A DNA stretch of 64,000 nucleotides from Teredinibacter waterburyi. GTDB lineage: Bacteria; Pseudomonadota; Gammaproteobacteria; Pseudomonadales; Cellvibrionaceae. Below are positions 37,215-46,581 of this stretch, piece after piece (the stretch's first letter is position 1; each line of letters starts with the position of its first letter). The notes under the pieces are model-generated. The model was not told the origin of the DNA. It worked only from the letters and a program-made list of their open reading frames with translations, and made no database searches. The position numbers and the translations under genes were made by a program. The stretch spans positions 248,001-312,000 of the forward strand of contig NZ_MRUH01000022.1 in assembly GCF_001922985.1 (NCBI RefSeq), given 5' to 3'.

Positions 37215-38000
37215 CTACAATGTTGGCGTTGCACCAAATAGCGTGTGCAGAATTAACGATAGCCCCACTAATACCGTGATTGCCTCAAAGACTCGCTTAA
37301 TAAAGGGGTTGCCATATTTCACTGCAATATGCGCCCCCCAATAGCCGCCGACAATCGAACCTAGTAGCAGCATCGGTAGCCAGTCCCACTGCACTTCGGC
37401 CAGCATGGCAAGGGTTAGCGCCCCGGTTCCATTCCAAAACAAACCTACCAAAATCATGGTATAGGCGGTTGCGCGTTTATAGTCGAAACCAAACCAGGCA
37501 ATCAGCCACATGGTGACAAAAAGTCCTGTGCCGGATGTAAGTGAACCATTAAAAAACCCCAATAAAAATAAGCCGAGGCCACCGCCAATATAGCCCCTAA
37601 TATTTCGCTGTTGCGGCCTATAGTTTTGTCCAAGTTGTTTTTTTAGGTAAGAGTAAATGCCTAGCCCTATGGTGAGAATGCCGAGTGAAATTTTGGCGGT
37701 GTATTCGGGAATATCTAAAATTACACGCGCACCCAGTATTACCCCCGGCAAACCGCAGCCTAGCATCAGTAGCGCAAAATTTAACTGCAAGTGTCGCTCT
37801 CTACTGTGTTTTAGCGTCGCGCCAGCGCCTAACGCTACAGTTGCAATCTTGTGGGTTGCGAGGGCAATGGAAAAGGGTAACCCCAAAAAAATGAGTGCTG
37901 GCAACTGCAGCAACCCAGCGCCGCCACCGGCCATAGCCGAAAGTGCGTTAGCAAAAAGGGCAACGGATAGAAGAATTAGTTGTTCGGCTGTATCAATCAT
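37215..38000 (-). CDS. TSUP (YfcA-like) family permease
   Basis: 261 residues, multiple membrane helices, with the duplicated TSUP glycine motifs (SAMAGGGAGLLQLPALIFLG and FNGSLTSGTGLFVTMWL). Probably an inner-membrane anion or organosulfur transporter, substrate unknown. Read leftwards towards the glycosyltransferase, with only 17 bases between the two stops. Distinct in sequence from the TSUP protein at 11372. Confidence 0.87.
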   Translation of the reverse strand: MIDTAEQLILLSVALFANALSAMAGGGAGLLQLPALIFLGLPFSIALATHKIATVALGAGATLKHSRERHLQLNFALLMLGCGLPGVILGARVILDIPEYTAKISLGILTIGLGIYSYLKKQLGQNYRPQQRNIRGYIGGGLGLFLLGFFNGSLTSGTGLFVTMWLIAWFGFDYKRATAYTMILVGLFWNGTGALTLAMLAEVQWDWLPMLLLGSIVGGYWGAHIAVKYGNPFIKRVFEAITVLVGLSLILHTLFGATPTL

Positions 38001-38027
38001 AGATAAAACTAGCGATTAGAATGTGAC

Positions 38028-39413
38028 TCAAGGCGTTGACCCGTTAAGTGTATGTGAACAGATATACTCGTGTAACAGTTGCTCCGCTTGCGGTAAAGGT
38101 ATTGGTGTGAACTTGGATTCAAGCCCGCGAATAAACTTCAGCGTTAAAAACCCATCAAACCATTGGTGAAACTGTTCCCTAAACGCCGGTTGCGAACGGC
38201 ATTGACGACTAGCATGCTGTAGAAATTTACTGAGGTCTAAATTTGCCGCTATCTCGGCTAAGGCTACCGGCAAGCTTCCCAGTAAGTCTGCATACAAATC
38301 GTTAAACTTTTTTTGCTCAGTTTTAGCTTTGCACGAGTCTATTTGAATAAACTGCCAAAATTGTGGAATTAAACTGAGCCACTGTTTTAACAATATAAAC
38401 AACTGGGGATGATAATAGCAGTAGTCCAGCTCTGGATTCGTCAGTTGCATAATACTTGCGATGGCGGGGCCGGTACCGAACGGTACCCTTTGCGATTGGC
38501 GCGCGGCAATATTGACTTGAATATTGCGATTAAAATAGACCGGTGCAATTTTGGCTAATTTGTTGAGAAGATAGAAATCTTCTGCTCCCGCTCGTTTTGG
38601 AAAGCCTCGTACCTTTGCGTAACTAGAAATGTTCACGGCGAGCGTGCTACCTAGCGTATAAAAACCATAGGGTGAGCCAGCCCAAGCCAGCCCGTCGCGA
38701 TAATACTTAATTGCGCGCTGATAGAGTTGTGTAGCCTGCAGGCAGCCGAGTGTCGTTTCGCTAACAGCTATATGCTCGAATTCAAAAACTTGTGCACTGT
38801 ATTGTTGTGTGCGGTCACTCTTGGCGAGTATTTTTTCGTTTGAGCTAGTCGATGTCGTAGGCGCGATGTTTGTTGGTAACGCAAAATAGTTGTCCGGTAG
38901 AAAAGCATCAGCGTCGCTAGAGTAGATCCACGAGCTGGCAAGTTGTCGAGTTTGATTTAGCTTGCAGGCGAGATCACAACCGATTTTTCGCGCTAGGCCT
39001 ACGCCCTGCTTTGGCGGAATAGGGTGTTGTGAAAATCGATCGACACGTAAAACGGATAGTTGCTGTTGCTGGAATAGCGCTAAGTTGCCGTTGCTCCACT
39101 GGGCAGCGCCGAATACATCTGCAATTGTATTGGCGAGCTGTAGATTTTGGTCGCTTGAGTCTACTTCGTGCTGGTCGAGTGCTGGCTGGTTTGTTTCGAA
39201 CGGCGATAGTGGTTGGTTGATAACAACAATCGCTAGAATAGTGTGTTCTATTTGGCTGCTGATTTTCATTAAGCGCTGTATAAAGTCGAAGCTTTCGTCG
39301 CGGGCGGGGATAACTACGCAGTGTTGAAATTGGAAGGCGCTTGGCAGCCCGCCTAACAGTTGCACTTCAGGTTCGGCATATCGCGCGAGATATTGTTCTA
39401 GTGGCGCGCACAT
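38028..39413 (-). CDS. GT2-like glycosyltransferase, putative
   Basis: About 461 residues without a signal peptide. An N-terminal strand CVVIPARDESFDFIQ is like the nucleotide-sugar strand of GT2 enzymes. A further WIYSSDADAFLPDNYF gives a DxD-type metal site, and AGAEDFYLLNKLAK resembles the GT2 'ED' catalytic segment. The assignment is by motif only; the C-terminal 150 residues are not recognised. The ATG at 39413 is preferred because the longer TTG-initiated frame would overlap the end of miaE. Confidence 0.65.
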   Translation of the reverse strand: MCAPLEQYLARYAEPEVQLLGGLPSAFQFQHCVVIPARDESFDFIQRLMKISSQIEHTILAIVVINQPLSPFETNQPALDQHEVDSSDQNLQLANTIADVFGAAQWSNGNLALFQQQQLSVLRVDRFSQHPIPPKQGVGLARKIGCDLACKLNQTRQLASSWIYSSDADAFLPDNYFALPTNIAPTTSTSSNEKILAKSDRTQQYSAQVFEFEHIAVSETTLGCLQATQLYQRAIKYYRDGLAWAGSPYGFYTLGSTLAVNISSYAKVRGFPKRAGAEDFYLLNKLAKIAPVYFNRNIQVNIAARQSQRVPFGTGPAIASIMQLTNPELDYCYYHPQLFILLKQWLSLIPQFWQFIQIDSCKAKTEQKKFNDLYADLLGSLPVALAEIAANLDLSKFLQHASRQCRSQPAFREQFHQWFDGFLTLKFIRGLESKFTPIPLPQAEQLLHEYICSHTLNGSTP

Positions 39414-39429
39414 TGGTTTGAATATATTC

Positions 39430-40002
39430 CTAGTGCAGGGCTGCAATAATGGGCAGTTCGGCGACGAGTGCAGCCTCGGCGTCTAGTAGTTCATTGAGGC
39501 GCTCATCGACAATTGCTGTGGCAAAGTGGTTGCGGGCGAGATCGAAAAATAAATTCTCATGATTGGCTTCAGATTCGGTAATAGCGACGTAGAATTTTTT
39601 TAGTTCGCCCTCGGGCAGAGCCGCTGCGATTAGCCCGAAGCGCTCACAGCCACGCGCCTCAATAATGCCACCGATTAATAATCGGTCGAGCATATACAGC
39701 TCGCTACCATTGCGCATAAGTTTGCGCAGTTTATTGACATACTCGTCGCGGGTATCGGCACCTAGCTGTATGTTGCGCGCGGTCATAATTTTAACCACTT
39801 CGCGAAAATGAATCATTTCCTCGATACTCAAATCAATCATTGCCTTGACGATATCAGGCTTATCTGGGTAGTGAGATACCATCGAAAGCGCCATGCCAGA
39901 GGCTTTTTTTTCGGCGGCCGCATGGTCGATAAGAAAGGCATCAAAGTTACTTAAAACGGTTTCAACCCAAGCTGGGTCTGTGGAATAGCGCAGTTTAAAC
40001 AT
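39430..40002 (-). CDS. miaE: tRNA-(ms2io6A37) hydroxylase MiaE
   Basis: 190 residues of a ferritin-like, di-iron four-helix protein. Metal-ligand type segments are seen in DHAAAEKKASGMAL, SIEEMIHFREV, IIEARGCERF and ITESEANHENLFF. MiaE hydroxylates the isopentenyl group of ms2i6A37 in tRNAs that read U-starting codons, requiring oxygen. Cytoplasmic. It is upstream of the GT2-like gene, 16 bases apart, but their functions are not linked in any way I know. Confidence 0.93.
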   Translation of the reverse strand: MFKLRYSTDPAWVETVLSNFDAFLIDHAAAEKKASGMALSMVSHYPDKPDIVKAMIDLSIEEMIHFREVVKIMTARNIQLGADTRDEYVNKLRKLMRNGSELYMLDRLLIGGIIEARGCERFGLIAAALPEGELKKFYVAITESEANHENLFFDLARNHFATAIVDERLNELLDAEAALVAELPIIAALH

Positions 40003-40134
40003 AAGTAAGAGGTGAATTCGTTACACGGGGGCGGCAAGTTTGTATAATGCGCCGCTAGAAAGTGGCCAGTATACCAGTGTCAGCCCGATATCTGGGTTTG
40101 TATGGCTGAATAACCGTAATTGCAGGAAGATAGC

Positions 40135-41322
40135 ATGATAATCAAACCGAAAGTTCGTGGCTTTATTTGTACCAATGCCCATCCCGCAGGCTGTGCAGCC
40201 AATGTACGCGAGCAGATTGACTATGTTAAGTCTCAGCCCGCCATTGTGGGTGGCCCCAAAAATGTGTTGGTAATAGGCGCTTCTACCGGCTACGGCTTGG
40301 CCTCACGCATAACGGCAGCCTTTGGTTGTGGCGCTAAAACTTTAGGCTTGTTTTTCGAAAAGCCCGGCACAGAAAAGAAATCGGGTTCGGCGGGTTTCTA
40401 CAATTCGGCTGCATTCCACAAGGAAGCCGAAGCCGCAGGCTTGTTTGCCAAGAGCATTAACGGCGATGCATTTGCTCACGACGCTAAGCAAAAAGCGATC
40501 GATGTGATCAAAGCGGATATGGGTAAAATTGATTTGGTGGTTTACAGCTTGGCATCGCCACGTCGTCAAGACCCTGATAGCGGTGAACTTTATTCGTCGG
40601 TATTAAAGCCAATCGGCAAGGGCTATACCGCGAAAAACCTCAATACCGACAGTCTTAAAATTGCTGAAGTCACCGTAGAACCTGCTTCAGAAGAGGAGAT
40701 CGCCAATACTGTTAAGGTTATGGGCGGCGAAGATTGGGAGTTGTGGATGGCCGCATTAAAAGACGCCGATGTCCTCGCCGAGGGCTGTAAAACTGTGTCC
40801 TACACCTATCTTGGTGAAAAACTGACCTGGCCTATTTATGGTCATGCCACTATCGGTAAAGCCAAAGAAGATCTAGATCGTGCCGCTACGGCCATCACCG
40901 AGCGGTTGTCTAGCCTCGGCGGCAGCGCCAATGTGGCAGTGTTGAAAGCGCTGGTAACGCAAGCGAGTTCAGCCATTCCTATCATGCCTTTGTATATTTC
41001 TATTTTGTACAAGGTAATGAAGCAGGACGGCACCCACGAAGGCTGTATCGAGCAGCTGTACCGCTTGTACACCGAAGGCTTATATACCGACCAGCCACGG
41101 TTGGACGACAACAACCGCTTCCGTATGGATAACCTCGAGCTGAGCGCAGAAACACAAGCCAAGGTTGAAGCCATTTGGCCGCAGGTGACTGAAGAAAACC
41201 TCTTCGACCTTACCGACTACAAAGGTTATAACTACGAATTCTTGAAGCTGTTTGGTTTTGGTGCGAAGGGCGTTGATTACGACCAAGACAGCGATATGGT
41301 TGCCGACTTTCCTTTGCTGTAA
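40135..41322 (+). CDS. fabV: Trans-2-enoyl-ACP/CoA reductase FabV
   Basis: 395 residues, an extended short-chain dehydrogenase. N-terminal [20 protein letters not shown] and the NAD-binding [15 protein letters not shown] are diagnostic. The catalytic Tyr lies in the Y-x8-K arrangement typical of FabV, in the [25 protein letters not shown] segment region. It performs the last reduction step of fatty-acid elongation and is triclosan-resistant in other species. The ATG at 40135 has AGGAAGA just upstream. FabV may be the main enoyl-ACP reductase, as no fabI is in the window. Confidence 0.96.
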   Translation: MIIKPKVRGFICTNAHPAGCAANVREQIDYVKSQPAIVGGPKNVLVIGASTGYGLASRITAAFGCGAKTLGLFFEKPGTEKKSGSAGFYNSAAFHKEAEAAGLFAKSINGDAFAHDAKQKAIDVIKADMGKIDLVVYSLASPRRQDPDSGELYSSVLKPIGKGYTAKNLNTDSLKIAEVTVEPASEEEIANTVKVMGGEDWELWMAALKDADVLAEGCKTVSYTYLGEKLTWPIYGHATIGKAKEDLDRAATAITERLSSLGGSANVAVLKALVTQASSAIPIMPLYISILYKVMKQDGTHEGCIEQLYRLYTEGLYTDQPRLDDNNRFRMDNLELSAETQAKVEAIWPQVTEENLFDLTDYKGYNYEFLKLFGFGAKGVDYDQDSDMVADFPLL

Positions 41323-41373
41323 CGACCACATCAAAGCTATTAACGCAATCGCCTATACAATCTCGGAGGGTAA

Positions 41374-42417
41374 ATGAAATACCGAAAACTCGGCAGTTCC
41401 GAGATTGATGTCAGCCTAATCTGTTTGGGCAGCATGACTTGGGGCGAGCAAAACTCAGAAGCGGAAGGTTTTGCGCAAATGGATATGGCGGTAGATTACG
41501 GCATCAACTTCTTTGACGTTGCCGAAATGTACCCCGTGCCGCCAAAGCCAGAAACCTTTGGTTTTACTGAACAGATTATGGGGAATTGGCTGGCAAAGCG
41601 TGGCAACCGCGAGAAGCTCGTTATTGCCACCAAGGTTACCGGTCGCAGTAGTAATAACCTTGGTCTTGGCCATGTGCGCAATGGCGCGCGCTTAAACCGA
41701 GAAAACATTTTTGCAGCGGTGGATGATTCCCTAAAGCGTCTGCAGACGGATTATATCGACCTCTATCAAGTGCATTGGCCGGAGCGCCAAACCAACTACT
41801 TTGGTCGCCTCGGCTATAACCATGTCGACGACGACAGCTTGCCGATCGAAGAAACATTGGACGCACTCGACGAGCTGGTGAAAAGCGGTAAGGTGCGGGC
41901 GATTGGCGTATCTAACGAAAGCGCTTGGGGACTGCACGAATATTTGCGTCTCGCCGAGGCGAAGACGCAAGCGCGTATCATCTCGATTCAAAACCCCTAT
42001 AACTTGTTAAATCGTAGCTACGAAGTGGGCTGTGCTGAATTTGCGATGCGCGAAGGCATCGGTTTGCTGGCTTACTCTCCGCTGGCGTTTGGTAAGCTCT
42101 CGGGTAAATACCTGAACGGCCAGAAGCCGGAAAAAGGCCGCTTAACCCTGTACGAACGTTTTACTCGCTACAGCAAGGTGAATGCCGATGAAGCTACTGC
42201 GGCTTATGTAGCCTTAGCGCTTAAACACGGTTTAAACCCAGCACAAATGGCATTGGCTTACGTCAATAGCCGCGACTTTACGGTTGCTAATATTATTGGC
42301 GCGACCTCGGTTGAACAGTTAAAAGACAATATTGAAAGCGTTGATCTCGAGTTAAACGACGAGGTAATTCAGGGTATTGAAGGCATTCACGCCCGCTATC
42401 CAAATCCTTCACCCTAG
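41374..42417 (+). CDS. Aldo/keto reductase, Tas-like
   Basis: 347 residues with an AKR barrel. Catalytic tetrad elements are visible: Asp and Tyr in FFDVAEMYPVPP, Lys in LVIATKV and His in YQVHWPER. The cofactor-site GATSVEQLKDNIES closes the fold. The MYPVPPKPETFG loop is characteristic of Tas-like proteins. It reduces a carbonyl with NADPH; the natural substrate is unknown. A strong GGAGG ribosome site precedes the start. It follows fabV by about 50 bases. Confidence 0.9.
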   Translation: MKYRKLGSSEIDVSLICLGSMTWGEQNSEAEGFAQMDMAVDYGINFFDVAEMYPVPPKPETFGFTEQIMGNWLAKRGNREKLVIATKVTGRSSNNLGLGHVRNGARLNRENIFAAVDDSLKRLQTDYIDLYQVHWPERQTNYFGRLGYNHVDDDSLPIEETLDALDELVKSGKVRAIGVSNESAWGLHEYLRLAEAKTQARIISIQNPYNLLNRSYEVGCAEFAMREGIGLLAYSPLAFGKLSGKYLNGQKPEKGRLTLYERFTRYSKVNADEATAAYVALALKHGLNPAQMALAYVNSRDFTVANIIGATSVEQLKDNIESVDLELNDEVIQGIEGIHARYPNPSP

Positions 42418-42424
42418 GATCTAA

Positions 42425-42840
42425 ATGAAGCGATCCCTCTTCACATCCAACCTTTTGCATCCGCGCTGTTGGCTAACGTGGCTCGGGTTTGGTTTGTGGT
42501 GGTTGGTTGTGCAGATTCTGCCCTATCGCGTTCAAATGGCGCTGGGGGCGGGGCTGGGTATTTTGGCCGCGCTGGCGCTTGCGCCGTTTGTGGTCGCTAC
42601 CACATCAAGGTTCACCCTCCGCTCACGCTTAGCGGAGAGAACCCCGAAGCCGATGCACTATTAGTGAATCAGTTTCTGGAAGAGCAGCTGCTGCATAATC
42701 CCGAGCAATATTTGTGGGTGCACCGTCGCTTTAAAACTCGGCCGGAAGGCGAGCCCGATATCTACAATATCGACCATCTACTCGAACGCAGCCTTAAGCG
42801 AAGAGCTAGGCGGGTTGTAAAAAGATCGAACAAAGGTTGA
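42425..42840 (+). pseudogene. Internally deleted lipid A acyltransferase (lpxL/htrB-type) remnant
   Basis: Two pieces of a lysophospholipid-type acyltransferase (LpxL/HtrB) remain in different frames. The N-terminal piece (from 42425, [18 protein letters not shown] through LALAPF) matches the start of LpxL. The C-terminal piece, in another frame ([20 protein letters not shown], then EQYLWVHRRFKTRPEGEPDIY in two parts), matches its end. The join is near 42580-42600. Roughly 150-200 residues, including the HxxxxD acyltransferase motif, are missing. It could not make a working enzyme. A functional paralogue probably exists elsewhere. The gene lies between the aldo/keto reductase and dapA. Confidence 0.8.
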
Positions 42841-42904
42841 GTGTGTCGGCGGACGCCAGTAACATTACCGCCCCCGCGTTGGGCCTATTTTTGGAGAACT
42901 CATT

Positions 42905-43780
42905 ATGTTAAATGGCAGCATGGTCGCACTTGTGACCCCGATGAAAGCGGATACCTCGCTGGATTGGGATGCGCTGCACAAGCTAGTTGACTGGCATTTG
43001 CAGCAGGGTACTCACGCAATTGTTGCGGTGGGAACCACTGGCGAAAGCGCGACACTGAGCATGCAGGAACATATTGAGGTTATTCGCAAGGTTGTCGATC
43101 AGGTAAATGGTCGTATACCCGTAATTGCCGGCACTGGCGCCAACTCCACCTCGGAAGCCCTAGAGTTAACCGAGGGCGCGAAAAGTGTAAACGCCGATGC
43201 CTGCCTATTGGTAACGCCTTACTACAATAAGCCGAGCCAAGAAGGTTTGTACCAACACCACAAGTACATCGCCGATCGTGTTGCTATTCCCCAGTTGCTT
43301 TATAACGTTCCGGGCCGCACGGCGGTCGACATGCTGCCTGATACGGTTGCGCGCTTGGCCTTGGTAAACAATATTATTGGTATAAAAGAAGCCACTGGCA
43401 GTATGCAGCGTTTACAAGACATAAAGGACCGAGTACGAGACGATTTTTTACTTTTGTCCGGCGATGACGGCACGGCCTTGGAATTTATGCGTCTTGGCGG
43501 CGATGGTGAAATATCGGTAACCGCGAATGTTGTGCCGGCAAAAACATCAAAAATATGTGAACTGGTTGCGGCGGGCAGAGTCGAAGATGCTCGCGCCATC
43601 GACGCCAGTTTGGCGCAGCTGCACCAAGCGCTTTTCCTAGAGGCAAACCCAATCCCAGTAAAATGGGCCGTGGCGCGTATGGGCATGATGGGGCAAACGA
43701 TGCGCCTGCCTCTTACCCCGCTAGCGGAAGCGTATTGGGCTGAGTTAGAACAGGCTATGCAACTAGCCGGTGCTATTTGA
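42905..43780 (+). CDS. dapA: 4-hydroxy-tetrahydrodipicolinate synthase DapA
   Basis: 291 residues, usual family length. The pyruvate-binding GTTGESATLS, the catalytic Tyr region (LLVTPYYNKPSQEGLYQH) and the Schiff-base lysine (IIGIKEATGS) are all present. It condenses pyruvate with aspartate semialdehyde, the first committed step of lysine and diaminopimelate synthesis. A GGAG ribosome site precedes the ATG. It heads a likely operon with bamC and the MBL-fold hydrolase, a common gammaproteobacterial arrangement. Confidence 0.96.
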   Translation: MLNGSMVALVTPMKADTSLDWDALHKLVDWHLQQGTHAIVAVGTTGESATLSMQEHIEVIRKVVDQVNGRIPVIAGTGANSTSEALELTEGAKSVNADACLLVTPYYNKPSQEGLYQHHKYIADRVAIPQLLYNVPGRTAVDMLPDTVARLALVNNIIGIKEATGSMQRLQDIKDRVRDDFLLLSGDDGTALEFMRLGGDGEISVTANVVPAKTSKICELVAAGRVEDARAIDASLAQLHQALFLEANPIPVKWAVARMGMMGQTMRLPLTPLAEAYWAELEQAMQLAGAI

Positions 43781-43839
43781 GATTAATTAAAACGCCGCGA
43801 TCACGTCTGGTTTGAACGGGGCAACTAAGATAAAACTTT

Positions 43840-45048
43840 ATGAATTCCACGAATATAGTCACTCCATCGTTTAGCGCCCTGCGTCATTCAATCAAGCATG
43901 GCGTTTTGTTTCTCAGCTTAATATGGCTTACCGGTTGCGGTGTTTTTTACGGCAAGCAGGGTGTCTTTCGCGGTCGCGCACAAGACTACCTACAAGCTGG
44001 TTCGATCAAAGAGGTCACCTTACCTGAAGGTGTAAAAACCACCGGTCTACAGGCTATGTATTACGTACCTAGTGTCGATGCTACCGATGAGTTCGGCGAT
44101 CCACTTGTGGTTGAAGAATACAAGGTGCCGCGTCCGCAAGCCTTGGGTGACAAGGGTGAAGTTGGTGTAAAGATACAAAAGCTTGGTGAAACCTCTTGGG
44201 TTTACCTGAATGCTTCTACCGGTCAGGTTTGGCCGCGCACCCAAAACTTCCTTACTCAATACGGTATTACGGTGGATCGCAGTGATGCGAGTAAAGGCAT
44301 TATTGAAAGCCGCTGGTTAAAGTTTCGCGATGACGAAAATAACTATCTACGCTTTCTTATTCGTCTCGAAAAAGGTATCTATGCGGATACTACTGAAGTT
44401 CATATCTTGCACCAGCAGGCTCCAGTGGCTACTCCCACCGCGGAATTGGCCGATAAGCCCTGGCCAAAAAAATCAGATTCAGCTGAGCGCGAAGAGTGGT
44501 TGTTGCGCGAGCTAGCTAACACCTTGGCCGATACGGTTGATAATACTGCAGCGTCTTTGCTGGGCCAAAATGTAGGCGGCGAGTTAAAGGCCGGTTTTAC
44601 AGCTTACAACGGCGAGCCTGCATTACACGTGCATTTGAACTTTGATCGCGCATGGGCGACAGTACTGCACTCGGCGTCCAAAGATGGTTTTGTTGCCTGG
44701 GGCGATTCTCCTGAGCAGCGAATTATCCATACCGCTTACGCGTCAGAAGATAAAAGTTGGTTGTTCTCTTGGGGCGAAGATAAAGAGTTGCCAGAGAAAG
44801 CGCCATATAGCCTAAACGAACTGTTGGCCAATCTAGCGAGTTCTGATGAGGCGAAAGCGCTTTTCGGAGCTACCGCAGGTGTTAACTTCAGCAATAAGAA
44901 ACTCGAGAATGGCGTGGGCTATTTGATTTATATGGCGCCGCAGGGTGAGGAAGAATTTGTCTTCGTTATTCGCGATTGGCGCGGTAACAAGATCCCGCGC
45001 AACCAAGCAAAGGCATTACTTCGTACCTTGCGCGCTAACTTAATTTAA
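43840..45048 (+). CDS. bamC: Outer-membrane assembly lipoprotein BamC
   Basis: 402 residues. Signal peptide with lipobox LTGC/GV (Cys about 34). An N-terminal unstructured region follows, then two helix-grip-like domains (about 95-210 and 235-400). BamC is an accessory lipoprotein of the BAM complex, which inserts beta-barrel proteins into the outer membrane. Located directly after dapA, as in Pseudomonas and E. coli. The sequence is divergent, so the call leans on gene order plus domain layout. Confidence 0.9.
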   Translation: MNSTNIVTPSFSALRHSIKHGVLFLSLIWLTGCGVFYGKQGVFRGRAQDYLQAGSIKEVTLPEGVKTTGLQAMYYVPSVDATDEFGDPLVVEEYKVPRPQALGDKGEVGVKIQKLGETSWVYLNASTGQVWPRTQNFLTQYGITVDRSDASKGIIESRWLKFRDDENNYLRFLIRLEKGIYADTTEVHILHQQAPVATPTAELADKPWPKKSDSAEREEWLLRELANTLADTVDNTAASLLGQNVGGELKAGFTAYNGEPALHVHLNFDRAWATVLHSASKDGFVAWGDSPEQRIIHTAYASEDKSWLFSWGEDKELPEKAPYSLNELLANLASSDEAKALFGATAGVNFSNKKLENGVGYLIYMAPQGEEEFVFVIRDWRGNKIPRNQAKALLRTLRANLI

Positions 45049-45056
45049 TTCCCGTA

Positions 45057-45842
45057 GTGGCACAGCCGATACTTGAATTTGCATCCCTCGGGAGCGGTAG
45101 TAAAGGCAACGCCACGTTAGTACGATGTGGAGCCACTATTCTGCTGGTGGACTGTGGCTTCGGGGTTAAGGAAACCTCTAAGCGGCTGGAAAAGTTCGGC
45201 CTTACTGGGCATGATCTCAGTGCCATCCTTGTTACCCATGAGCACGGGGATCACACCAAAGGTGTTGGCCCCGTCGCACGAAAATTCAAACTCCCCGTTT
45301 ATATGACGCCCGGCACACACGTTAGCCGAGATTACGGCGTATTGTCGGAGTTGTGCTTAATCAAAGCCTACCAACCATTTTCGCTTGGCAGCATCGATGT
45401 CACGCCTGTTGCGGTGCCGCACGATGCCCGTGAGCCTGCGCAATACGTGTTTACTTGCGATGGCGTCAAGTTGGGGGTATTGACCGATCTAGGCAGTGTC
45501 ACGCCCCATGTACTTGAGGCGTACGCCGATTGCCAAGGTTTGCTGGTTGAAGCGAATCACGACCTTGAAATGCTTGCCGCAGGCCCATACCCGCCGTCGT
45601 TACAGGCGCGAGTTTCTGGGCCGTGGGGGCATTTAAACAATTATCAAGCGGCAGAGTTTTTACGTTGTGTTGCTACAAATCCACTGCAGCATCTGGTGAT
45701 TGGTCACCTCAGTGAGAAGAACAATTGTCTTAGCCGAGTGAAGTTAGCCCTCTACGATGTCATCGAAAACCACCACAACGTATTATTTGCGTCTCAGAAT
45801 GATGGTTTCGACTTTCTGTCGTTACATTCAACCGAGAATTAA
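45057..45842 (+). CDS. MBL-fold metallohydrolase, YycJ-like
   Basis: 261 residues. The zinc motif THEHGDH is at about residue 61; ASLGSGSKGNATLV begins the fold and further His/Asp ligands follow (VPHDA, EANHD, IGHLSEKN). Resembles YycJ/PhnP-type MBL hydrolases, some of which have nuclease activity. Starts with GTG, eight bases after the bamC stop, so translation is probably coupled. In many relatives purC comes next; here it does not. Confidence 0.87.
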   Translation: MAQPILEFASLGSGSKGNATLVRCGATILLVDCGFGVKETSKRLEKFGLTGHDLSAILVTHEHGDHTKGVGPVARKFKLPVYMTPGTHVSRDYGVLSELCLIKAYQPFSLGSIDVTPVAVPHDAREPAQYVFTCDGVKLGVLTDLGSVTPHVLEAYADCQGLLVEANHDLEMLAAGPYPPSLQARVSGPWGHLNNYQAAEFLRCVATNPLQHLVIGHLSEKNNCLSRVKLALYDVIENHHNVLFASQNDGFDFLSLHSTEN

Positions 45843-46221
45843 GACCGAATTCTGCATGTAAGTACACACTCCCTCCGCACTCCTTTAGAAGCCTTTGTCA
45901 ATAGGGTTTTCCACATCAATTTGTTTATTTCAGATATGTGACTAAAAAACAGACGATGCGTACTCTAAATACACTAAAAATACTGCAAGTTATTGAATTA
46001 TATAAGAAATAAAGTTTTGTTTGTTTTCCCGTCAACTTGTCTAAGGCCGAGTAACTTAGCCGCTTTGGTGAATCTTTAAAGAACTTTCTCACAGAGTTAT
46101 CCACAGGAAGTGTGGATAACGTATAGGTAAATAATCCCCTATCCAAGAGTGCAAACAAACTGCAATTGTCTATGCTTAATAAAACATTTGAGCGACTCGT
46201 TCGCAGCAGCAGGTTATAAAA
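45843..46221. other. AT-rich intergenic region with DnaA boxes
   Basis: About 380 AT-rich bases. Contains an inverted pair of consensus DnaA boxes (46096-46120) and a third near-match TTTTCCACA at 45907-45915. Otherwise only the leader of the PilZ gene. The antisense open frame spanning it was rejected. Confidence 0.5.
46096..46120. promoter_or_regulatory. Perfect palindrome of two DnaA boxes
   Basis: GTTATCCACA (46096-46105) and TGTGGATAAC (46111-46120) are perfect inverted copies with a five-base spacer. Each contains TTATCCACA, the consensus high-affinity DnaA box. A further near-box lies at 45907-45915. It may titrate DnaA or regulate a nearby promoter. No dnaA, rpmH or gidA neighbours exist here, so a chromosomal origin is not the first guess. 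Confidence 0.65.
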
Positions 46222-46512
46222 ATGATGATAAGTCGAACTACCGGTGACGAACGACGTAAATATGAGCGAACGTCGGCGGCAATTCGCGTAGAAATTCAGC
46301 ATCCAGCGTTTGGTATCATCCTTGGCTCGACGCGGGATATCTCCGATGGTGGGGCGCAGGTTTCTATCGAAAACCCGCCAGTACCACCAGTAGGCACGGT
46401 GGTAAACGTTAAATTCAAAAAATTGGTAGGGCGTATTAATGAGGAGGCTGTCGAGATGAGAGTTATGCACGTCAGCCGCAATGTGGTTGGTTTGATGTTT
46501 GTTGCGCGTTAA
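46222..46512 (+). CDS. Stand-alone PilZ domain protein
   Basis: 96 residues with a full PilZ motif set: RKYER (RxxxR) and DISDGG (DxSxxG), ending VVGLMFVAR. Predicted cyclic di-GMP receptor, cytoplasmic. The start at 46222 is an ATG followed directly by a second ATG (MMIS); either could be used. Its promoter region holds the DnaA-box palindrome about 100 bases upstream, which could tie its expression to replication, but that is unproven. Confidence 0.87.
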   Translation: MMISRTTGDERRKYERTSAAIRVEIQHPAFGIILGSTRDISDGGAQVSIENPPVPPVGTVVNVKFKKLVGRINEEAVEMRVMHVSRNVVGLMFVAR

Positions 46513-46581
46513 TCGCCTGTATTTGTATACCGCGCCCTGCTGCTTAAAAGCGCAATAGCTTCATAGCTCGTGGCTGGAGAC

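Noticed and set aside
45843-46221. Chromosomal replication origin
   Set aside because: Only two consensus DnaA boxes and one near-box, and none of the usual origin neighbours; kept as a DnaA-binding site only.
45925-46470. 181-codon antisense frame across the DnaA-box region and the PilZ gene
   Set aside because: It overlaps a clear PilZ gene for most of its right half, is rich in rare-looking residues, and has no recognisable domain.
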